Below, piece by piece: positions 42,732-51,036 of a DNA stretch of 56,778 bases. The translations under genes and the position numbers were made by a program. Position 1 is the stretch's first letter; each line of letters begins with the position of its first letter. This stretch comes from a virus. The notes beneath the pieces are model-generated. The model worked only from the letters and a program-made list of their open reading frames with translations. It was not told the DNA's origin and searched no databases. The stretch spans positions 1-56,778 of IMG/VR virus record IMGVR_UViG_3300020027_000010; one strand, written 5' to 3'.

Positions 42732-43075
42732 TGGAAGAAACAATTTTAGAATGTCGGATCAGCGTGGGATCAATACGCCTCCTCAAGCTGTATCGAAGCA
42801 GGATGATCTTCGGAAAGGAGTTCAAAAAGCTCTTTCGAAACATTTCATGCGGCTATGCAGCCCGTCCCGATGTCCGCGAGTTTGTTCTCTGCAGAGACAA
42901 TCACCAATGCCGGAACTGCTGTTCCTCCACCGATCTGCAAATAGATCATATCATTCCGGTGGCTTCAGCGACTCAATGGAAATATCAACATATCAACACC
43001 TTGGAAAATCTCCAGGTGCTCTGTAAATCCTGTAACATATCCAAAATCGATCACAGAGATGGCCAGGCCCGTTAA
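42731..43075 (+). CDS. HNH endonuclease
   Basis: 114 residues from the ATG at 42731, which shares a base with the helicase stop (a GTG one codon before is an alternative). CRNC, LQIDHIIP and CKSC form an HNH site with two zinc-type Cys pairs (about 57, 87 and 101 onward). HNH proteins in phages can act in packaging or recombination. It ends inside the start of the next gene. Confidence 0.85.
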   Translation: MEETILECRISVGSIRLLKLYRSRMIFGKEFKKLFRNISCGYAARPDVREFVLCRDNHQCRNCCSSTDLQIDHIIPVASATQWKYQHINTLENLQVLCKSCNISKIDHRDGQAR

Positions 43076-44273
43076 AAAAGGATTGAAATATTTCAACATC
43101 GACTGCGTCCAGGAAGATAACCTGAACTACGTCGAGGCCAAGCATGGCATCCAGGGATACGGGATCCTGGTAAAGCTCTGGCGGAAAATATATATGGTTG
43201 AAGGGTACTACACTGAATGGAACGAAAAGAATCTGTTTCTCTTCTCACGTGAAATCGGGGTCGGTACTGACCTGATCACTGAGGTTGTGAACAGCTGTTT
43301 CCAGGAAGGCATTTTCGACAAACCGATGTTCCAGGAACATCAGATTCTGACCTCACGCGGCATCCAGAGAAGGTTCATTAAAATCGTAACGGAAGCCAAG
43401 AGGAAGGACCATGAAATTGTCGAAAAATACCTGATTTCAGAGTTAACTCCCGAAAATCATGAGTTTCCTCCGGAAGAAACCCCGAAAATTCCGGAATTAA
43501 GTACACAAAAGAAAAGAAAGGAAAGAAAAGTAAAGGAAAAAAAGAATTCTAGCGGAGCTGTGCCGGCAAAGCCGACACGGGCAAAAAAAGTTGTTAAAGA
43601 AAAAATTCCTGAACCGTATTGGCAGGAGCTCGTGGATGTCTACTTCGAATTCGTCAAAGAAAAATTTGTTGATCCCCCGCTGTTCGCCGACCAGGATCCA
43701 AAACATTTCAAAGCTGTACTGCAAAAACTGAAAAAACGGGCTGCCGATCAAAAAAAACATTGGACTGCGGAGACGGCGCCAGCAAGACTGCGCGTCTTTC
43801 TAAACCACGCTTTTAGCGATCCGTGGCTGGCTAAGCATTTTTTGCTAAAAAACCTTAACGAAAAGTTTGAAGCGATTGGCCGGGATGTCGAGAAAATATC
43901 AGCCCTGGTCAAACAGCAAACGTCTATGGATCCCGAGACAGAAATCCAGCAGCTCTATGAGCGCTTCCAAAACGGAAAACCCAATGAGCTCTGCATTGCA
44001 GAAGCACACTACGACTTCCTGAAATTGAAAGGCATGGTCAGAACCAACAAAGGTCACCTGCAGCAAGGTTACGATCGTCGCATGAAAAGCTTAACGGGCA
44101 GCAACCAGGCAAAGGATCTTCGGCTACTGCAGGACTACCAGATAGACTCAAAAGCAGCATCAGCAACTGATCCCGAATTCCCGAAAACCGTGAAGCGAAT
44201 TGTGGTACTCGAGTACTTCTACCTGCTGGAAAAAGACAATATCAAAACCGTATTCCATGAACAAGCAGTATAA
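43059..44273 (+). CDS. Replication initiator-like protein (DUF4373/DnaD-type)
   Basis: 404 residues. The N-terminal 110 residues (YFNIDCVQEDNLNYVEAKHGIQGYGILVKLW) match the Lin1244/Lin1753-like winged-helix domain common at the start of phage replication proteins. A Lys-rich linker (residues 145-190) leads to two helical regions. It probably recruits the helicase loader or organises origin DNA; no loader gene was recognised. Overlaps HNH and the resolvase by 17 bases each. Confidence 0.75.
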   Translation: MARPVKKGLKYFNIDCVQEDNLNYVEAKHGIQGYGILVKLWRKIYMVEGYYTEWNEKNLFLFSREIGVGTDLITEVVNSCFQEGIFDKPMFQEHQILTSRGIQRRFIKIVTEAKRKDHEIVEKYLISELTPENHEFPPEETPKIPELSTQKKRKERKVKEKKNSSGAVPAKPTRAKKVVKEKIPEPYWQELVDVYFEFVKEKFVDPPLFADQDPKHFKAVLQKLKKRAADQKKHWTAETAPARLRVFLNHAFSDPWLAKHFLLKNLNEKFEAIGRDVEKISALVKQQTSMDPETEIQQLYERFQNGKPNELCIAEAHYDFLKLKGMVRTNKGHLQQGYDRRMKSLTGSNQAKDLRLLQDYQIDSKAASATDPEFPKTVKRIVVLEYFYLLEKDNIKTVFHEQAV

Positions 44274-44685
44274 AATCCTGATCGGTATCGATCCCGGCGT
44301 CAATACGGGCCTGGCGGTATATAGCCGGCCACTCAGAAAACTCGTCAACATTCGAACCGTGTCGATACTCAAAGCGATGGCCATGATCAAGAGTGACCAG
44401 ATGATCCCGCTGCTCCGTCAGAATCTGGTCTTCGTGAGGATAGAGGATCCGCGCCAGGTTAAATACAAAACAGATCCTGAAAAAGCGCAAGGAGCAGGTT
44501 CTGTGAAGCGTGACGCCGCAATCTGGGAAGAATTCTGCACTAACGAAGGAATTCCCTTTGAAATGGTCCGCCCGAACAAACGACTCACCAAATTCACAGC
44601 AGAACGGTTTGAACAATATACCGGCTGGAAAGAAAAAACAAGTACCCATGGACGTGATGCCAGCCTTCTTGTCTTTGGCTTTTAA
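44257..44685 (+). CDS. RuvC-like Holliday junction resolvase
   Basis: 142 residues from the ATG at 44257. RNase H-like fold with Asp12 (IGIDPGVNTG), Glu63 (RIEDPRQ) and Asp134 after His131 (HGRDAS) as metal ligands. Phages encode such resolvases to trim branched DNA before packaging. Overlaps the initiator gene by 17 bases. Confidence 0.82.
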   Translation: MNKQYKILIGIDPGVNTGLAVYSRPLRKLVNIRTVSILKAMAMIKSDQMIPLLRQNLVFVRIEDPRQVKYKTDPEKAQGAGSVKRDAAIWEEFCTNEGIPFEMVRPNKRLTKFTAERFEQYTGWKEKTSTHGRDASLLVFGF

Positions 44686-44695
44686 CTCCAATCCA

Positions 44696-44989
44696 ATGAG
44701 AATAGATCTGATGATCAATGGGAAAACCGCACAGTCCTGGGATATCCCGGAGGATAACATCGACATGACGCAAGGCTGGGATATGCAGACCCGACATGAT
44801 CACCGCAAAGGTGTGATCAACCGCTGGGTCAAATCGATGAAAATCGCTTATGTCGATTTGTTGGTTCAGATGAAAGGTAAAGCCTGGTTCGAAGTAGTCC
44901 TGGGCAGCAAAGCAAACACCCTGGAGATATCCGAACAGGAGATGGAAGAATTTGAATTGTTAACTGAGCACATCATCAAACAACCATGA
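44696..44989 (+). CDS. Hypothetical early protein
   Basis: 97 residues from the ATG at 44696; a longer frame in the same register starts inside the resolvase and is rejected. Trp and acid rich (WDIPEDNIDMTQGWDMQ), with a helical C-terminus. Overlaps the next gene by 4 bases. No domain recognised. Confidence 0.55.
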   Translation: MRIDLMINGKTAQSWDIPEDNIDMTQGWDMQTRHDHRKGVINRWVKSMKIAYVDLLVQMKGKAWFEVVLGSKANTLEISEQEMEEFELLTEHIIKQP

Positions 44990-45207
44990 GCACCCCCACC
45001 AAGGAAGAAATACTCCGCAAGCACCTCAGCGTTGACCACGCCCTGGATAGTGGGATGCACTTCACCCATGACCTTATTTACAAGGTTATGGACGAATGGG
45101 CCGAGATCGTATCCAAAGAACGAGAGAAGGCAGCGTATGATAAAGCCATTGATGATTTGACAAAGATTGCACTTCATCTTATAAAACTTAAATATGAATC
45201 CGAATAG
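44986..45207 (+). CDS. Small hypothetical protein
   Basis: 73 residues, helical, acidic/basic mixed (EILRKHLSVDHALD, EREKAAYDKAIDDL). Overlaps neighbours on both sides, by 4 and 14 bases. Function unknown. Confidence 0.5.
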   Translation: MSTPTKEEILRKHLSVDHALDSGMHFTHDLIYKVMDEWAEIVSKEREKAAYDKAIDDLTKIALHLIKLKYESE

Positions 45208-45502
45208 CACAGAACAGAACCAAGCATGGGTAAATATTTCTCACCAGGACAATTGCCTTATAGTTGAGTTTACGAAAGGACAGGAACGATGGCTGGAGTT
45301 GATCGCGGAACATCTGCCGATTTTGGTAGCATCCGGAGAAACTGAAAACTTCGATCATGTTACAGAAGAGGGATCGGTATTTAAAAACTGTACCCGGTGT
45401 AGAATTAAATGCTTTCGCGATCAAGTTGATTTCTTTTTTGACGCAGCCCAAAAACTATTAAGGCAAAGCATACAAAAATCTATTAATCACACCGACAATT
45501 AA
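45194..45502 (+). CDS. Hypothetical protein
   Basis: 102 residues. A Cys pair (NCTRCRIKCF near residue 72) may bind metal. Otherwise acidic, with one hydrophobic strand (WLELIAEHLPILVAS). Between two small unknown early genes. Confidence 0.5.
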   Translation: MNPNSTEQNQAWVNISHQDNCLIVEFTKGQERWLELIAEHLPILVASGETENFDHVTEEGSVFKNCTRCRIKCFRDQVDFFFDAAQKLLRQSIQKSINHTDN

Positions 45503-45509
45503 TACCAAA

Positions 45510-45971
45510 ATGAGCAATTCAAAACAGAACCAGCCGGGAGTTCCTCAGGAATTGATTGACAAGTGGTGGCAACAAGGGATTGATAATTTCCTTGACCCCG
45601 AAAGCTATGTTGAAGGCCGAAAGGCTACATTTCTTGAAATCGGAAATCCCACAACAAACACAGCAGGGGGGAAGCCGGATCTTTACAAGACAATTGGTGA
45701 TGCCTTTGATGCGGGTATGATTCGGGCGCAACATCTAGCAGACTGGATTCCGGATAAAGAAACTTACCTGAGTTCACTGCTATCCCACCCAGCGCAGCCT
45801 GAACCACAGGAAGGGGGAAAGGATGTAGCTATCCGGGACGCCTATGATGCAGGGATGAAAAGTAAGGCACAAACGTATCTGGAAATTAACACCCCGGAAA
45901 AACAGCAGGATGCAAATTTCAGGGAATCACAAAGACGTTTAAAATATTTTGAAGATTATGCGACAGACTAA
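45510..45971 (+). CDS. Hypothetical protein with internal repeat
   Basis: 153 residues. GDAFDAGMIRAQ near residue 69 and RDAYDAGMKSKAQ near 109 are a repeated motif, each near a short strand (ATFLEIGNP, QTYLEINTP). No membrane segment. This repeat looks like a duplicated small domain. Not assigned to a family. Confidence 0.55.
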   Translation: MSNSKQNQPGVPQELIDKWWQQGIDNFLDPESYVEGRKATFLEIGNPTTNTAGGKPDLYKTIGDAFDAGMIRAQHLADWIPDKETYLSSLLSHPAQPEPQEGGKDVAIRDAYDAGMKSKAQTYLEINTPEKQQDANFRESQRRLKYFEDYATD

Positions 45972-46281
45972 CCCTTCCCTTCAATGTTCGGTTTGCGGCC
46001 AATGGAAAAGATTGGTTGACAAAGAAACTGGAATGCAACGATTTTATTCCTGCTGTTTTTATGAAGGAATTGAAATAGTTCATACCAAACAAATATGCAC
46101 TGACTGTTGTGAGGCCGGATGCCCGGACAAGGCAGCGTATTTATCTGAGCCCCAACCAGGGAAGCCGGAACCTGAAGCTAATCATGTCGGAACTTTCCAT
46201 TTCGACGATACCGATACAGGTTCCGGGACTTTTGCGCATCAAGCAAAAGTAATTTCCGGGCAACCAGAAGGGCAAGGCTAA
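45958..46281 (+). CDS. Small Cys-rich zinc-binding protein
   Basis: 107 residues from the ATG at 45958. CSVCGQW near residue 10 and ICTDCCEAGC near 46 give two Cys clusters likely to bind zinc. The C-terminal third is acidic and disordered-looking (DDTDTGSGTF). It overlaps the previous gene by 14 bases and ends tail-to-tail with the minus-strand DUF3606 gene. Confidence 0.55.
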   Translation: MRQTNPSLQCSVCGQWKRLVDKETGMQRFYSCCFYEGIEIVHTKQICTDCCEAGCPDKAAYLSEPQPGKPEPEANHVGTFHFDDTDTGSGTFAHQAKVISGQPEGQG

Positions 46282-46457
46282 TGCGTCTTTAGCCACACCT
46301 TCACATCCTTGACCATTGGGCCAACTGCTTTGACTGCTTCTTTGAGTTTGGCTTCAGTGCAGCCAAGTTTTTGGGACCAGTCGCGAAGTTCCCAGGGTTG
46401 ATTCACATTAATGCGGATATCATCTTGCTTGCCGGTGTTTGAAAGGTCGTCTGCCAT
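46278..46457 (-). CDS. DUF3606 family protein
   Basis: 59 residues read from the minus strand. The pattern WELRDWSQKLGCTEAKLKEA followed by VKAVGPMVKDVKVWLK is the DUF3606 family signature (a short helical domain ending in a Val-Gly-x-Val-x-x-Leu-Lys-like segment). The start overlaps the end of the methyltransferase by 38 bases, so it is the last gene of that operon. Function of the family is unknown. Confidence 0.75.
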   Translation of the reverse strand: MADDLSNTGKQDDIRINVNQPWELRDWSQKLGCTEAKLKEAVKAVGPMVKDVKVWLKTH

Positions 46458-47076
46458 AATCGTGAGGTTTCTCCGAATTTACCAAATCCTGTGAAAAAAG
46501 TGTGGATATTTCAGAAGGTGCAATCAGCCTGAGCCACCTCTTCCAATTACACTGAAAGGAATCCCAGTTGATAACCGGACTGTCCGATAGCGCTCCAACA
46601 AATCCAGGATCTCTCCACACCACAGTGCACCCATTATCAAAATCCACGGTGCGAAAATCAATGCCTGCGTATTCTCTCAGTGTGGAAGCGAATTTATATA
46701 CGTCCCCCAGCCATCGCCCTGCCTTATCCCTTGGCACATGGGTCAGCAGTTCACTTTCCGGATTGGTATCATGGATGAGGATCCGCCCACCCGGCTGCAA
46801 CGCTGCCAAACTATTTTCAAAATCCCGCTTCACCTGGTCAGCATGATGAAGGCCATCTATGAAAATTAAATCATACTTCAACACATTGATCTTAAAGAAC
46901 TCATCCGAGGTACCTTGATAATTCGCTTGAGCTGCCGGGTTAGGGTCTACTCCGATCTTAAAGCGGACATTGATCTTGTCAAAATTGGTTTGCCGGTTGC
47001 TCACGCCTATCTCCAGGTAGGACATGGCACCAATCTCGGCAGCCAGATGATTCAGTAAATCAGTATGGTTGTTCAT
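46420..47076 (-). CDS. SAM-dependent methyltransferase (class I, Methyltransf_24-like)
   Basis: 218 residues. Motif I YLEIGVSNRQ at about 20-29, an acidic loop VDPNP near residue 43 and DLIFIDGLHHADQV near 69 define a Rossmann methyltransferase. Small size and DGLHHADQV are typical of sugar- or metabolite-methylating enzymes. Overlaps 47073 by 4 bases, in one operon with three glycosyltransferase-like genes, so it probably methylates a glycan. No DNA-methylase motif (NPPY/DPPY) is present. Confidence 0.75.
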   Translation of the reverse strand: MNNHTDLLNHLAAEIGAMSYLEIGVSNRQTNFDKINVRFKIGVDPNPAAQANYQGTSDEFFKINVLKYDLIFIDGLHHADQVKRDFENSLAALQPGGRILIHDTNPESELLTHVPRDKAGRWLGDVYKFASTLREYAGIDFRTVDFDNGCTVVWRDPGFVGALSDSPVINWDSFQCNWKRWLRLIAPSEISTLFSQDLVNSEKPHDYGRRPFKHRQAR

Positions 47077-47753
47077 AACAGTTTGAGTTTTTTATAGTGT
47101 TCCAGTCTTGCCTTACGTTTATCAGTGGCCGCCAGGTGAGGTACATGAAGGAACTCATGCCGGCAGGTGTAATCCCAATTAGTGAGGTGGGTGATGGGAT
47201 ATTTCCAGTTAGCATATGCATAGCTGATCTGGTCACGGTAGCAACCAATGAGCAATTCCTGGTACCACAATTCCGCAAACTGGATGGTTTCCTCAGTCTT
47301 CTCCCTCATCATGATCCCGGATGCCGCCATTCCATTGTGTGGAGGCAACCCCAGTGCGCGGTATAATTCCACCTGCTTTCGGATCACGCTCTCCTTATCC
47401 CTTTTATTGCGGATACAGGCCTCAGCTTCCTTGTACACGCAATCACGTTTGGGATGTTGCAGCAACGTCATCGGAGAGCGAAATCGCTTCATCCATTCGT
47501 CAAGGTCGCAGTTGATAATAAAACTTGCATCAACCCATATACTGCAATGATCTTCAATGAAAAGATGGAACATGATCTTGTAAAGCTTCGAGGTACGTCG
47601 CGGGCTGCCGACATGCGGAGACTTGACTATTTCCCATACTCTACTCATCAGGTCCTGATCGGTGAAGCAGACATACCTCCACCCTGGGGTGACCACCAAT
47701 GGTTCCTTCAAATCATCGTACGCTCCAAAAATTGCGGTGTAAATAGTGGGCAT
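47073..47753 (-). CDS. Glycosyltransferase-like protein (DUF616/TOD1-type)
   Basis: 226 residues. IYTAIFGAYDDL at 4-15, YVCFTDQDL near 27 and SIWVDASF near 71 are the pattern of DUF616-like glycosyltransferases. The WVDAS acid is the likely metal/sugar-nucleotide site. Overlaps both neighbours (4 bases and 1 base) in the minus-strand cassette. Confidence 0.7.
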   Translation of the reverse strand: MPTIYTAIFGAYDDLKEPLVVTPGWRYVCFTDQDLMSRVWEIVKSPHVGSPRRTSKLYKIMFHLFIEDHCSIWVDASFIINCDLDEWMKRFRSPMTLLQHPKRDCVYKEAEACIRNKRDKESVIRKQVELYRALGLPPHNGMAASGIMMREKTEETIQFAELWYQELLIGCYRDQISYAYANWKYPITHLTNWDYTCRHEFLHVPHLAATDKRKARLEHYKKLKLL

Positions 47754-48289
47754 TAGATCAAATGGCTTTTATCGTGATGGCCCTGCAAAAGCCGATAACC
47801 ATGCCACACCATCAAACCATCCATTCTGAGAATTTGATAGTTCGCAGCTTTCAGTCTTCGCCAGTAATCAGTATCAATGCCCAAACACTTACCGGTCTGG
47901 GCAAATGGAACATGGCGCCACACTTTCTTACTGATCAGCATCAGAAAGCCGCTCACATTGGAATGCACTTCCGTGGTCCGGTAAAGGAATTCCTTCATGC
48001 GTTCGGCTGTCAGCATATGGGAACGCATGTCTGAGTCCTCGCTGATTACCTTACCCACCAGCTGGGGACTGGACGGATGGATCCTGTTGGTGTAACAGGT
48101 TAGCATGCCGGCATGGGGAAAACGAATGGCATAGTCATGCAGGATCTTACCGGCATCAGGAGTCAGCAGCTGAACATCGTAATCCATCAGGCATGCCCAA
48201 TCGCCATCATCCACCATTCTCATGGTTTCATTGTACGCTCTACCCAGGTTCTTGTCCAGCGCATAAGGGATCATGATGTTAACCTTCAT
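47753..48289 (-). CDS. GT-A fold glycosyltransferase (short)
   Basis: 178 residues. NLGRAYNETMRMV near residue 14 and CLMDYDVQLL near 33 form the sugar-nucleotide site, with Asp-x-Asp as DYD, and GIDTDYWRRL near 148 is a typical acceptor/catalytic loop. Shorter than most GT2 enzymes and without membrane helices. Start overlaps the end of the first gene of the operon by 11 bases. Confidence 0.7.
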   Translation of the reverse strand: MKVNIMIPYALDKNLGRAYNETMRMVDDGDWACLMDYDVQLLTPDAGKILHDYAIRFPHAGMLTCYTNRIHPSSPQLVGKVISEDSDMRSHMLTAERMKEFLYRTTEVHSNVSGFLMLISKKVWRHVPFAQTGKCLGIDTDYWRRLKAANYQILRMDGLMVWHGYRLLQGHHDKSHLI

Positions 48290-48980
48290 ACATGGATTTA
48301 TCGGGGTAAAGCATTTGCAGAAGTATCCGGAAGTCTGGAGTAAAACCCTGATCGGCCACAGAGAAGTAAGGGCGATCCTTTAACATCGAAAACAGCTCAT
48401 CCACACTGTGCTGCTTATTGATTTTAAGATCTGGATAATACTCTCCCTCAATTCCATTCATGTTGCAGTACAGCGATTTGATACAGAAACCATTCTTCTG
48501 GTACCAGGGAGCAGTGCTCACAGACCGAAGGAACCAATCCTTTTTGTAGACGATCGGGCAATGTGTGTCGAAGTTGTTGCCTGTCCTGGTGATGCCCAGC
48601 GTATTGGCCAGCGTCTTGACATAGTTATCATTCACCTTCCTGTTCGAAAGGGATTCCTGCAGAGAGCATTTGTAGTGATAAGTATCTGGGGCGAACGGAT
48701 CCAGAAGGAAGTGATCATCATTAAAAAACAGGAACTCGTCACTTACCCGTTTGTCCCGGCAAGCCATATCGATCTTGCGGAAGATGTTGGCCTCCTTTTG
48801 TTCGCGGGAGTCATTGTCTGAAGCCGCAAGGTGAATGACATTCTTTAGAAAAGCAGGTTTTTGGCCTACGATAAACACATTTTCAACGTCATTCACGTAC
48901 TGCTCGATACTTCTTAAACAGTACCTGAGTTCCAAATCTTGGTGTAAACTGCCTTTTCCGAGTGGAATGACGACATCCAT
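48279..48980 (-). CDS. Stealth/capsular sugar-phosphotransferase-like glycosyltransferase
   Basis: 233 residues. FLFFNDDHFLLDPF near 82-95 and NFDTHCPIVYKKDWF near 136-150 resemble the conserved regions CR2 and CR3 of Stealth-type transferases, and MDVVIPLGKG opens the fold. First gene of the minus-strand cassette; its start lies 73 bases from the divergent terminase operon. Confidence 0.7.
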   Translation of the reverse strand: MDVVIPLGKGSLHQDLELRYCLRSIEQYVNDVENVFIVGQKPAFLKNVIHLAASDNDSREQKEANIFRKIDMACRDKRVSDEFLFFNDDHFLLDPFAPDTYHYKCSLQESLSNRKVNDNYVKTLANTLGITRTGNNFDTHCPIVYKKDWFLRSVSTAPWYQKNGFCIKSLYCNMNGIEGEYYPDLKINKQHSVDELFSMLKDRPYFSVADQGFTPDFRILLQMLYPDKSMYEG

Positions 48981-48997
48981 GAATCAAAAATGCACTA

Positions 48998-49032
48998 TTT
49001 GATACAAATTATCTCAAATAAATTACATTTGA
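48998..49032 (+). promoter_or_regulatory. Possible late promoter before terminase
   Basis: TTTG (48998-49001), a 22-base gap and TACATTTG (49024-49031) match the Bacteroidota TTTG-N19-21-TAnnTTTG form apart from one extra base. A dyad TCAAAT/ATTTGA (49014-49019, 49027-49032) overlaps the downstream box and could bind a regulator. Confidence 0.45.
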
Positions 49033-49053
49033 TTGCGCACTTTACGCTTTACA

Positions 49054-49551
49054 ATGGCACGACTTAAAAGGAAAGACCCCCGCAATCGCAAGAAACAGCA
49101 GACAGAATTTCTGGAAAAGCTGGAGAAACTGGCAAATGTCACTCAGGCATGCAGATTTGCTAAAGTGTCGCGCCGGACTATCTACAATTGGCTCGACACA
49201 GACCCTGACTTCAAAGTGAAATATGATGAATCAGTAAAGATTGCTGTGGACCTGCTGGAGGACGAAGCTGTTCGCCGGGCATATGCGGGAACGAAGGAAC
49301 CTGTTTTCCAGGGTGGAAAGAAAGTTGGGACCATCACCAAATATTCCGACACGCTGCTGATCTTTTTACTCAAGAAAAGGAAGCCAGACATTTACAAAGA
49401 TGTGATCCACACAGAAGTGAGCGCTCCCGGTGGTGGTCCGGTTCAAACAGAATCAGTGAACACCGTGGTTCTCTCCAATGTGGATTACGGCAAACTTCCG
49501 ACGGCCATCCTGGATGAAATACTCAAAGCCCGCATCGAGGTGCAAGATTAA
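49054..49551 (+). CDS. terS: Small terminase subunit
   Basis: 165 residues from the ATG at 49054. N-terminal HTH at about 24-50 (KLANVTQACRFAKVSRRTIYNWL), then helices and a C-terminal tail. It directly precedes the large terminase (next base). TerS recognises the phage packaging site. A TTG at 49033 is a possible but unlikely start. Confidence 0.85.
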   Translation: MARLKRKDPRNRKKQQTEFLEKLEKLANVTQACRFAKVSRRTIYNWLDTDPDFKVKYDESVKIAVDLLEDEAVRRAYAGTKEPVFQGGKKVGTITKYSDTLLIFLLKKRKPDIYKDVIHTEVSAPGGGPVQTESVNTVVLSNVDYGKLPTAILDEILKARIEVQD

Positions 49552-51033
49552 ATGACTCAGCCACTCTACCTGGATGCCGAGAAGGCAGCTGCAGAGAGAT
49601 GCAAGCGGGAAGGTGGACTCGCATTTTTCGTAAAAGAGTTTTGGGATATCATAGTTCCTAACCCATTGGTGTGGAACTGGCACATGCAGGTTCTCTGCGA
49701 TGAGATCCAGGAGTGCGATGAGCGGGTCTTCAAGAGATTACCCAAATTCCACGACCTGGTGGTGAATGTGCCTCCTGGTACCTCGAAGACAAAAATCCTT
49801 TCCATCTTATCAACGGCATGGGAATTCGCCCGCATGCCTGGCATCAAGGTATTCGTAGGATCTTATTCCGACAGTGCTGTGTCAGGGATAGCTGACGAGA
49901 TCCGGATGGTAATGAAATCGCCTAAGTATCAACTGTGGTTTCCTCACACCCGGATCCGGAAGGACAAAGATTCGCTGCACAACTTCAGGACCACGGCCAA
50001 TGGAGAATTCTATGCATTCACCGTGGGAGGTACACTTACCTCCAAGCATGCTGATATCCTGAAGATCGATGATCCGCTCAACCCTAAGGAAGCAGCATCA
50101 GAAGCATTACTGGAGTCTACAAATCACTTCTTCAGTAAGACACTGCCCACACGTAAGGTCGATAAGAAGGTCACACCCATCTACCTGATCATGCAACGCC
50201 TGGCTGTCAATGATCCCAGTGGAGTGATGCTGGAAAAGAAAGGCAAGGGTGTCAGGCACATCTGTTTACCAGGTGAGCTTTCCAAACATGTGAGCCCTGC
50301 TGAATATGCTTTGAACTACACCAATGGTCTGCTGGATCATCTCAGGCTCGATACCAAGGACCTCGCAGAATTAAAAATAGATCTGGGCCCTGATGGCTAC
50401 GCCGGCCAGATCATGCAGACACCGGTTCCTGAAGGCGGTCTCATCTGGAAGGACACTTACTTCACCATCGTTCCAGATTATGACTTTCCGGATCCCAAGT
50501 GGGCAGGCGTCGAGGCCTATGGAACAGACTGGGATACTGCTTACACAAAGGACGAGGTGAATGCAGCCTCAGCATTCATCACCTCATTCAGGTACCGGCG
50601 TAAGATCTACCTGGACCAGTTTGATTTCCGTTGGCTGGAATTCCCTGAGATGATCAACTGGATGAAACTACAGGTTGCCCCGCATTACATTGAGAAAAAA
50701 GCATCAGGGAAATCAGCGAAGCAGACACTTACCCGCTATGGCGTGATAGCCATTGAGGTACCAGTGCCAGGTGGCGCTGATAAGATCGCCCGCGCAAAGA
50801 TGGCCACACCTGTCGGAGCTGCCGGCATGCTGTGCATCAGAAGATCTATCGCTGAACGGTTCATGAATGATTCCCGGCAAGGCGTTTTATTCTTTCCCAA
50901 AGGAATGTATGCCGACGTGGCCGACGTCTTGGCTCAGGTTGTTGCCAGGCATAAAGGCGGAGGTACCAGGGTTATGGGTTCCGAGTCTGAGCAGGAGGAT
51001 GCTTTTGATCCGCTGGAGGAGTTGGACTTTTGA
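49552..51033 (+). CDS. terL: Large terminase subunit
   Basis: 493 residues. ATPase: PPGTSKT at 74-80 with a Ser where Walker A often has Gly, Walker B ILKIDD near 169-174. Nuclease: GTDWDTAY near 323 supplies the first acid, with later acids. It powers DNA packaging and cuts the concatemer. The minus-strand moron ends only 3 bases after its stop. Confidence 0.93.
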   Translation: MTQPLYLDAEKAAAERCKREGGLAFFVKEFWDIIVPNPLVWNWHMQVLCDEIQECDERVFKRLPKFHDLVVNVPPGTSKTKILSILSTAWEFARMPGIKVFVGSYSDSAVSGIADEIRMVMKSPKYQLWFPHTRIRKDKDSLHNFRTTANGEFYAFTVGGTLTSKHADILKIDDPLNPKEAASEALLESTNHFFSKTLPTRKVDKKVTPIYLIMQRLAVNDPSGVMLEKKGKGVRHICLPGELSKHVSPAEYALNYTNGLLDHLRLDTKDLAELKIDLGPDGYAGQIMQTPVPEGGLIWKDTYFTIVPDYDFPDPKWAGVEAYGTDWDTAYTKDEVNAASAFITSFRYRRKIYLDQFDFRWLEFPEMINWMKLQVAPHYIEKKASGKSAKQTLTRYGVIAIEVPVPGGADKIARAKMATPVGAAGMLCIRRSIAERFMNDSRQGVLFFPKGMYADVADVLAQVVARHKGGGTRVMGSESEQEDAFDPLEELDF

Positions 51034-51036
51034 AAT

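Noticed and set aside
46420-47076. DNA methyltransferase / restriction-modification role
   Set aside because: The methyltransferase has no DPPY/NPPY or cytosine methylase motifs, and sits with glycosyltransferase-like genes; no restriction enzyme is nearby.
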